Notes under the pieces: generated by a model
Seen by the model: the letters and a program-made list of their open reading frames with translations, nothing else
Database searches by the model: none
Told to the model about the DNA's origin: nothing
Translations under genes and position numbers: made by a program
Shown here: piece by piece, positions 56,340 to 64,000 of the stretch
How positions within the stretch are numbered: position 1 is the stretch's first letter
How the letters are laid out: each line of letters opens with the position of its first letter
Assembly (NCBI GenBank): GCA_020747015.1
Contig: JAGTJM010000023.1
Coordinates: forward strand, 477,519 to 541,518
Origin: Pyrenochaeta sp. MPI-SDFR-AT-0127
Lineage: Eukaryota > Ascomycota > Dothideomycetes > Pleosporales > Cucurbitariaceae
Direction: 5' to 3'
DNA: 64,000 nucleotides

Positions 56340-57983
56340 CTAACTAGATGCCAATCCTCCCAACACTTTCTCGCGCCCAAACTCAGCCATCTTGTACTTG
56401 CTAATCCAGTCGTCCCGGCTTATGTATCCTCCACAAATTCTCCTCTTTCCGGTAAACTTGCTCCGGCCGTGCAGAACCCTCCAGTTATCGAAAATTACTA
56501 CTCGGCCCGGCGTTAGCTGTGCCCAGTACTCGTTTTCCTTCTTCTTCAGCAACGCATCGAACTTCCTTGCGGCATCATACCAGGTCTCGACTTCATCAAT
56601 GGGCAGCTCAATAGAGGCGCGATCCGAGGAATTCCAGCGTACGCGGAGCAAGTCGCCTGTTGCAGTGTCGTGTTCGAGTACCGGGAAGGAACGGTAAGGT
56701 TGGATGCTGATTCCTTCATTGCCAGAGGCATGCGCGTGTACGTTTACCGTAGACAATATTTCATACGCTTTTTTGTCAGTTCGATGTAGTTCTTCAGCAA
56801 CTTTGAAGCCATCAACAAGCAGCGAGGCGCCGCCCTCGCCATCGGTATGCGATAGAAGGTGGAAAGCCTGCAACCCAGCAGGATCAGAAAAGTACGTTGT
56901 GTCTGTGTGCGCTTCAAGAGCAATGTTGGTGTATGCTGTGTCCTTTGAAGCGAGATCAGCTGTGAAGTCGTAGAAGCCCCCGTAGTGCGTCTCTCTGATG
57001 AAGGAGATGCGCTTCAATAGTTCTTCGGTGGCCGCAGGGGTATCAAAAGGCGTAGAGTCTATGTAGCAGAAGCCATATTTCCGGATATTCTTCAGCACGC
57101 TACTCATTCCTGCGTTTTCCACAGAATCGTAACGCACCCTTGGAGGATTGTCTGCAATCGAAGAGCCCCAAAGCGACATGTCTGACAGTCCTTGGCGTAT
57201 GACAGCTTTGTGCTCTGCAGACTTTAATGTCTGTGCCAGGAATTCTCGTGAGTATTCGCTCTTGTGTCCATCATCCCACTCAACCGCGAGGTTATTCTTA
57301 GCATAGGAGTGCGTTTTGATGGTAATATCTTTTGGTATAGAGAACGTATCAAGGAGGCGTTGCTTGGTTGCATCGTGTATGCAACTGCTACACTGGCAAT
57401 TATCTCGGAGCCATATGTTTGGTATAGTCGTTCCTGCGACAGTAACCTTATTGTCTCGAATAGAGACCGTACCTAGCCGGTCTCGGTCAGCTACTGCACT
57501 TCGGATTCTATATGGGCCCTTCAAGGTCCTGGCGAAAACGCGTTGACGATTGTATATCATCTTGAGTTCGTTATTCAATTTGTGCATGTCTAGAGAATGA
57601 CCTTTAGCTTTGGCTGTGTGCTTAGTGCCGAGTAGCTTGTCGAGGATTGGCGTCCGATGCTCGGGTTTCTTCAGTTGCTTTGGGGTCAAGACAATCCCAT
57701 TGGCTTCATCACTTGGTTTTACAGCTTCATTTGTGCCTGGTCCTCCGCTTGACACTGCGGTAGATGAAGCGATGAAACGGACATGACTCTTGGCTGATGT
57801 TAGCCAGGTACATATTAAGGGTATATGTCAAGTTATTGCAGACCTGGTGTAGCGATGTTGCTCTCATAGGAGCATATGCACGGCAATGGCTGCAATTGGG
57901 TGAGCACATGTATGCAGGGCGCATCTCGTGACTTACGGCTTGCGGAGTGTCGGGGGAAACCGCAAAGGGCGTGTCGCAGACAT
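56340..57983 (-). CDS. Trimethyllysine / gamma-butyrobetaine dioxygenase family
   Basis: Two exons, 57983-57937 and 57786-56340, with a 150-nt intron; 497 residues. The first exon gives a mitochondrial-type leader (M-S-A-T-R-P-L-R-F). The N-terminal zinc-binding fold is indicated by W-L-R-D-N-C-Q-C-S-S-C. The Fe(II)/2-oxoglutarate core has A-H-T-D-T-T-Y-F, giving the His and Asp iron ligands. The distal R-V-L-H-G-R-S gives the second His, followed by a 2-oxoglutarate-binding Arg region, K-R-R-I-C-G-G-Y-I. The family carries out the first or last hydroxylation of carnitine synthesis. Overall appearance favours trimethyllysine dioxygenase, but by eye I cannot exclude butyrobetaine hydroxylase. 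The 5' splice model is plausible, though the acceptor is weaker. Confidence 0.85.
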
Positions 57984-58204
57984 GATTGGCAGTTTCGGAC
58001 GTGACGCAAAAAAGGTTATGCTTTGAACTCAAAGAAATGTGGGTAATCTCTGGAGATGAGAAATCGGAGAAGACAGTCGGATGGGGATGGCACAAGGCAG
58101 TGCGGAGGTGGAAGTGGTCGCGTGTGTCCCACCATCAAACAATGACCTCGGGCAAGCCTTGATGGACTTACGGCATAGAAACACCAGATACGGAAAACAT
58201 AGTT

Positions 58205-58247
58205 CAAAAAGAGCAAAAAGAGCAAAAAGAGCAAAAAGAGCAAAAAA
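58205..58247 (-). terminator. Tandem Pol III T-run terminators after tRNA-Arg
   Basis: Read on the tRNA strand, a T6 run begins two bases after the discriminator. Four T5 runs then follow at 9-nt spacing, separated by GCTC (repeat unit CTTTTTGCT). Each run suffices as an RNA polymerase III terminator, giving a five-fold array. Confidence 0.85.
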
Positions 58248-58248
58248 G

Positions 58249-58320
58249 CGACACCAGTGGGACTCGAACCCACACTCTTTGCCACCGGAAAGCAACGCCT
58301 TACCATTAGGCCATGGTGCC
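58249..58320 (-). tRNA. tRNA-Arg (anticodon CCG)
   Basis: This 72-nt cloverleaf has no intron. The acceptor stem GGCACCA pairs with TGGTGTC, with one G-T wobble, and the discriminator is G. The D arm is GCC...GGC with TGGTAA in its loop. The anticodon stem TTGCT/GGCAA encloses the loop TTCCGGT, so the anticodon is CCG, reading CGG. The variable loop is 5 nt. The T arm GTGGG-TTCGAGT-CCCAC contains the B box. The 3' CCA is not encoded, as expected in eukaryotes. Confidence 0.93.
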
Positions 58321-58897
58321 CGGCTCATCTGTTCTCTCGAACTGGATAAACGATTTGTGAAACTTTATGATTCATATACTGAAATTTGGAAACCGATTGT
58401 GACATTTCTTGCTTTACAGAAGCCTCTGCCCAGTCCTCAAAGCTGCGAGATCCATTCCCGTCTTTCCACACATCTTGCTCCGCATTGTGTGCGATTCCTG
58501 GACCGTCGCGCTTGCCACCCATAGGGTCGCCCTTTCCAGATATGCCCGTCACGAACTACTGGGAAAAAGCTCAGGCTGGCGCATCCCAAAGTTTGTGAAC
58601 AAATGGCCAGGGCCAGCCGATATAACTTATCAAAAAGTTGAAGACTCTTGACATATCAGGAAACTTGAGTGACCGCGATTAATTGGTGTTTCGTGAATAG
58701 ACGCGCCAAGGCCCGGAGCTAAGTAATCGCGGGAGCTTCACCTTTCGTAAGCCATAGCTGCCTCTACCACCAAACACCCACATTATCCCACACCTACAAC
58801 GAGACCTCTCCGATACTCATTTGGCTACTTCTTTTAATTTCACTCGGTCTCGCCTCTCTCAACCTAGGTTCAACGTACCTTACCCCACACCGCCACT
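58321..58897. other. Intergenic, tRNA to RPT5
   Basis: Frames of 70-80 codons are present without motifs. The part next to 58898 is a C/A-rich leader for RPT5. Confidence 0.5.
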
Positions 58898-60415
58898 ATG
58901 TCAACACTAGAAGATCTCGAAGACCTTGAGCGCCACGAGAAGGAAGAGAAGAAGGATGACGATGACAAAAAGAAGGATGGCGCGGGCGGCAAGAAAGCCG
59001 ATGGGGATGAAGACATGAAGGACGCAGAGTCAGAAGAGGAGCAGCTAGATGAGGAGATTCTGAACTCCAGCACACGGGACATCATCGCGCGGAGGCGGTT
59101 ATTAGAGAATGATATGCGCATCATGAAGAGCGAATTCCAGCGCTTGACACACGAAAAGGCCACTATGAATGAGAAAATCAAGGACAACCTAGACAAGATC
59201 GAGAATAACAGGTACGGCTGGCTTATACCACCACACTGTTAATGACGCCGCTCCTGGTTGTGGCCGACTGGTTGACTGCAAGCTGACACTTTTTAGGCAA
59301 CTACCATACCTTGTTGGTAACGTCGTTGAAATATTAGACCTGGATGTCACGGCGGAGGCGGCGGAAGAAGGTGCAAATATCGACCTGGACGCCACCCGAG
59401 TGGGCAAGTCAGCAGTCATCAAGACATCCACGAGACAGACTATCTTCCTCCCCCTTATCGGCTTGGTAGATCATGAGAAGCTCAAACCTGGTGATCTCAT
59501 TGGTGTGAACAAGGATTCATACCTCGTCCTCGATACCTTGCCCGCAGAGTACGATAGCCGAGTGAAGGCTATGGAGGTTGATGAGAAGCCCACAGAAAAG
59601 TACACTGATGTGGGAGGCTTGGACAAGCAGATTGAGGAGCTCGTCGAGGCTGTCGTCTGGCCTATGAAGGAAGCCGAGCGATTCAAGAAAATCGGTATCA
59701 AGGCACCGAAAGGTTAGTTCACCGTGGTAATGGCTCGTATTTCATACTAAACCGCTTAGGTGCTCTAATGTACGGTCCTCCTGGTACGGGAAAGACCCTC
59801 CTCGCACGAGCATGCGCTGCACAAACCGATGCTACCTTCCTCAAACTCGCCGGACCACAACTCGTGCAGATGTTCATAGGTGATGGCGCGAAGCTCGTTC
59901 GGGACTGTTTCGCGCTTGCAAAGGAAAAGGCACCTTCCATCATCTTCATCGACGAACTGGATGCCGTTGGTACGAAACGTTTCGACTCCGAGAAGTCCGG
60001 AGATCGAGAGGTCCAGCGAACAATGTTGGAACTTCTCAATCAGCTGGACGGCTTTGCTTCGGATGATCGTGTCAAGGTTCTTGCTGCTACTAATCGAGTC
60101 GATGTCTTGGATCCTGCTCTGCTCCGATCTGGTCGTTTGGATAGGAAGATTGAGTTCCCTCTCCCGAACGAGGAGGCTCGCGCCCAAATCATGCGTATCC
60201 ACTCACGGAAAATGACTGTTGACGAAGGTGTCAATTGGCAAGAACTGGCGCGCAGCACTGACGAGTTTGGTGGTGCACAGTTGAAGGCAGTCTGTGTTGA
60301 GGCAGGTATGATTGCTCTACGGCAGGGACATCAGAAGATCAGTCACGAACATTATGTCGATGCCATTGCCGAGGTGCAGGCGAAGAAGAAGGACACGGTC
60401 AACTTCTACGCATAA
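58898..60415 (+). CDS. rpt5: 26S proteasome regulatory ATPase RPT5
   Basis: Three exons, 58898-59211, 59297-59712 and 59760-60415, with introns of 85 and 47 nt; 461 residues. An acidic/Lys-rich N-terminus and coiled coil precede an OB-like domain (P-Y-L-V-G-N-V-V-E-I). The AAA+ core follows: Y-G-P-P-G-T-G-K-T near residue 249, I-I-F-I-D-E-L-D-A-V-G near 305, and A-T-N-R-V-D-V-L-D-P-A-L-L-R-S-G-R as sensor and arginine-finger region. The C-terminus V-N-F-Y-A is the HbYX-type tail that opens the 20S gate. The Y-T-D-V-G-G-L and E-L-V-E-A-V-V-W-P-M blocks are diagnostic for RPT5 among the six ATPases. Confidence 0.96.
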
Positions 60416-61499
60416 GTCGTGAAAGGTTCAGCCTCAATTAGTCGCTTGCATAGGCGTGGTATTAGACCACGCTTGTAACAATAGATAGAGCTTCGACACA
60501 AGAATTGACGATCATGATATCACGCCAGGCCACATACTTCTTAGAGCATACGGATAAATCGAGTTTAACACTTCCGCACGAGGTGACCTTCATTGTATGG
60601 TAGGGCCTGTTCAAAGATGAACGAACCGGGTGTCAAGAAGGGAGCCTCCGTTGAGAGGTCTCAATCTAGCTGTTGGTATGTTTCGTCCCAGCCCAAGTGT
60701 AGTTGTTTCTCATAGTGATCGTAAGTTTGGTATACTAGTGTACATGGTGTGCTCTAAATTACCCTAAGCTCACTCTCTTATGCCGTCCCTACACTTTTCG
60801 CATTATCCTCGAGCCGTTTGCAAGGTTGAATAATTTGCCATTACCCTCTTTCAAGACATGGCCATTACCGACCCCGCCCAATCGTTAGAGTGGAGCATCG
60901 CGCAAACAGTCTCTGTCGGCTTGCCTGCTGCAACTTACATTAACTTATTTAGCAATAGTCGATCAGTGTCCCTGCGTTGTCGTCAGTTGTTTTAGCACGC
61001 TTCCAAAGAGCCGCATCTCATTGGTTCAGGGGCACAACAACGAACCTCGACCTCAGGGCCTCAACACCACGCGCATTGTACCCACGCGCAACAACATTCC
61101 TGTTTGATAGGCCGACAATCCCTTTGATTCCCATTGCCATCGTGAAGTCTGGAGAAACTCTCGGTTCTATTAGACCCTCCAATGCCGCTTGTAGAGGTGC
61201 TAGAGGGGCAGTTCGAATCTCCAGTATCCCGCGTTACCCCTGCACATGGTCCCTCACGCCGTTTTCAGATCTACATGACATGTGCCTAGCTCTATTGGCT
61301 ATCAAGATCCACGAGCACAGAGTATGAAGCCTTACGCATCTGATAGATGTCTAGTATCATGTGGGCCAGGGTGGTGACGAACCGAAGTCGGAATGACGCT
61401 TCGGAACGCTCCTCATATAGCCCCTCATGAAGTCTTTTCATTATGTTGTGTTTATGCCCCTCTATTTCAGTCGTCTTTTCTCCTACCATAGTCGCAGCC
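60416..61499. other. Intergenic, about 1.1 kb
   Basis: A 116-codon plus-strand frame at 60977-61327 has an Arg/Ser/Ala-rich start but no recognisable family and no clear ATG context. Nothing else was seen. Confidence 0.4.
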
Positions 61500-64000
61500 A
61501 TGCTGGCCCTCTCGTCGTTTCTCCCCCGTGACCCTTTCCAGCAGCTTACTATAGCTCTGTGCGTCGTCGGTCTGTTCCTTGCCATAGTCTTCACCTTAGC
61601 TCTCAAACCGAAAGGTAAAGGACAGTCGCCGAGTACTCTTGAAGCGTATCTGAAGTTCATCTATGGGTGCTTCCTGAAACCGCACACGGGGGATGGGGCT
61701 GGAAGCCAACAAGATGCTCTGGTTTGTCTGGATAACACTGGATGATATTGACACGAGTTGATGAAAGGCAGGAGAGTTTTTATAAAGCACAGGCAGATGT
61801 CTATGACGCTACTCGTCTCAGGCTTCTCCAAGGCCGAGAAGATATGTTAGGGCTTGTCGCAGCGCAGCTGAAGCACCGCACTGAGGCTGGCCTGATCTCG
61901 CAGCGTCCAGTTTGGGTCGATGTGAGCTCAACAAGCGGAAGGAATGCATATGATGCTAACATGTGCAGATTGGTGGTGGAACTGGCCATAAGTAACCACA
62001 CTTGCACCACTATAAATATGTCCAGTCTGACCCAGCATCAGTGTCGAACAGATGAACGCATTCATTTCAGTCCCAGACTTCTTCCGCGCGGTTTGTAGGT
62101 AAACTCAATATCGACTAGGGAAACGATACTGATTTGGCTAGACGTGGTCGACTTATCCCCAAGTCTTTGCGACATGGCCCGCAAACGTTTCACTCGCCTT
62201 GGTTGGACAAACGTCAAAGTTGTCTGCCAGGACGCTCGTGCCTTCCGCCTCCATGAGCACGAATCGCAAGCTCACCAACGTAAGGAGCTCGTCTCCCAGG
62301 GTCAGACCGTTCGCGACCTCGACGAGAATGCCGACGCTGGTGGGGCAGAGTTGGTGACAATGAGCTATGCACTTTCTATGATCCCCGAGTTCTATCCGGT
62401 CATTGACTCAATCGACAGCCTGGTGAGCCCTAATGGTGTCATTGGTGTAGTAGACTTCTACGTACAAAACCAGGTCGATTTCATGGGAAGAAACTATATG
62501 GGTGGTGCTATTGATCGGCATTGCATGTGGATCTCGCGTGTCTTTTGGCGGACGTGGTTTGAGATTGACAGAGTCAATCTTGAGCCTGCAAGACGAGTAT
62601 GTATCGGAAATTCACGACCTATCTTCGCTAACACATCATAGGATTATCTGGAATACCGTTTTGGCACCATTCTCAGCATCAACGCCAGGAACAACTTTTT
62701 CGGAACTGGTATCAAATTACCGTATTATGTCTGGGTAGGCTGCTCGAAAGACCACGGCGCTTCAAGGCAAAAGCTGGCTGAGATCGATGCCGCAGCTACA
62801 GAGTCACCCTACCTCTCAGCTCTTGATCTTCAAACAGGAATGACTCCAACCGACGTTGAGGTCCGGTCGAAGGCTTACGAGTCTGCGATTGTGAACTTGC
62901 AGTCAAGCCTCCCATTACCCGCCACTTGGTACCAGAATCACCATTGGCGCATCCACTATGACTCTGCTCTTCCTAAGCATACCCGCTTCAACAACTCTTA
63001 CATATACGCGTTCACATGGGAAGACGATTTGGCGGACATGCGTCTTTTGAAGCCGACCTCCAACGATGTCGTCCTTGCGATTGGCTCCGCTGGTGACAAT
63101 ATTTTAGCCTTCTGTCTTGAGAACTGCCGTCGAGTGCACGCCGTTGATCTCAATCCCTCGCAGAACCACCTTCTTGAACTCAAAGTTGCTGCCTTCACTG
63201 CTCTCGGCTATCAAGACTTTTGGAAGTTGTTCGGCGAAGGGAAGCACGCGGACTTCTACAACATTCTCATTCAGAAACTGAGTCCGCACCTCTCAAGCGA
63301 GGCCTTCCAATTCTGGCTTCACAATGGTCCAGCAGTCTTCTCCTCCTCGTCATCAAAAGGGCTCTATTACTCGGGCGGCTCAGGCAATGCGCTTGCAATC
63401 GCGGGCTGGCTCTTCTGGACCCTCGGCATGTCAGAAGACGTCAAGAAGCTCTGCGCAGCACAGACTCTTAATGAGCAGCGTGAGATCTGGCAACGCTCTA
63501 TCAAGACCGTACTACACTCCAAGATCCTCACATGGGCTATCCTTGGCAACGAGAAGTGGCTCTGGAAAGCCCTCGGCGTACCACCCGCGCAGCGCAACGT
63601 CATCGAAGCCGACTTCAAGAAGCAAGAAGATTTTGACGAGGCCAAAACAACCTCTGCAAAGAAGAGTGCGGGAGAAGACTACATGGCCTTCCACGAAGAA
63701 CCCAGCGACGACGTTCTTAAATCAAACTCCGGAAACGCGATTTACGAATACGTCCTCAACACATTCGAACCAGTGATAAACACTACCCTCCTCTCCACCT
63801 CAAATCACTACTACCTCCTCACCCTCCTCGGCCACTACACCCCTCAATCCCACCCCACCTACCTCTCGCCAAAATCTCACATCAAGCTCTCCAAGCCAAA
63901 CGCCTTCAACGGCCTGCGCATCCACACCGATGAAATCAGCGAAGTCATCGCGCGCATGCGGCCCGGCACGCTTACTATCGTTGTCGTCATGGATAGCATG
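61500..64000 (+). CDS. bta1: Betaine lipid (DGTS) synthase, 3' end outside window
   Basis: Six exons within the window: 61500-61721, 61772-61921, 61969-61991 (23 nt), 62042-62094, 62142-62596 and 62642 onward. The last frame runs open to the right edge. A membrane helix near residues 12-33 is followed by a BtaB-like methyltransferase with motif I W-V-D-I-G-G-G-T-G-H, rebuilt across a splice, and Y-V-V-D-L-S-P. The BtaA-like (DUF3419) half then includes Y-I-Y-A-F-T-W-E-D and A-I-G-S-A-G-D-N. BtaB-first order is the fungal arrangement. The enzyme converts diacylglycerol and S-adenosylmethionine to DGTS, which replaces phosphatidylcholine under phosphate shortage. An ATG at 61443 would add 19 residues. 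The C-terminus is missing only because the window ends. Confidence 0.93.

Noticed and set aside
58201..58247. Short direct repeats as a CRISPR-like array or microsatellite gene
   Set aside because: The units are only 9 bp without spacers. Their position next to the tRNA explains them as Pol III terminators.
60977..61327. 116-codon frame as a small mitochondrial protein gene
   Set aside because: The Arg/Ser start is suggestive, but there is no convincing ATG, family or splice partner.

Overview
This is a window of a filamentous ascomycete nuclear genome. Genes are closely spaced on both strands. They are split by short GT-AG introns, mostly 45-60 nt, with CTAAC/CTGAC-like branch sites. The families are typically fungal: TOF1, CHZ1, MAK32-type PfkB, fungal betaine lipid synthase, HET domains and an NLR-like receptor. 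Protein flavour suggests Dothideomycetes, probably Pleosporales. That placement is inference from recalled homologues, not a search. Almost every gene below was rebuilt by joining exons by eye, with reading phase checked across each junction.

Left third (1-28 kb): GDT1 ion/proton antiporter, a haem peroxidase, a transcriptional CDK cyclin (cyclin K/Pch1 type) with an in-frame stop before a further open stretch, an alpha/beta hydrolase, a MAK32-like PfkB gene broken by one nonsense codon, seipin, an acidic serine-rich unknown, a large mitochondrial-looking unknown, a PARP-finger-only basic protein, a multi-pass membrane protein, an unknown with an in-frame TAA, and histone chaperone CHZ1.

Middle (28-39 kb) is the accessory-looking part. 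It holds a complete HET / nucleotide-binding / TPR receptor whose eight near-identical repeats look freshly amplified. PEX14, with a 7-nt exon, follows. Then comes a decayed second HET gene, damaged among other lesions by expansion of an 11-bp tandem repeat inside its LWI-SLCI motif, and finally an unrecognised AT-rich gene.

Right third (39-64 kb) is housekeeping: 3-hydroxyacyl-CoA dehydrogenase, TOF1 (fork protection), a conserved unknown, a seven-exon hotdog thioesterase, TFIIH subunit TFB2, the spliceosomal helicase Aquarius/Cwf11, a complex I 20.9 kDa subunit, trimethyllysine dioxygenase (carnitine synthesis), tRNA-Arg(CCG), proteasome ATPase RPT5, and betaine lipid synthase running off the right edge. 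Several pairs are divergent over 230-350 bp and probably share promoters. No metabolic cluster, transposon or CRISPR was recognised. The strongest candidate for unusual biology is the repeat-variable NLR and its neighbouring HET relic, probably an allorecognition or immune locus. Next are the in-frame stops in three otherwise well-preserved genes.
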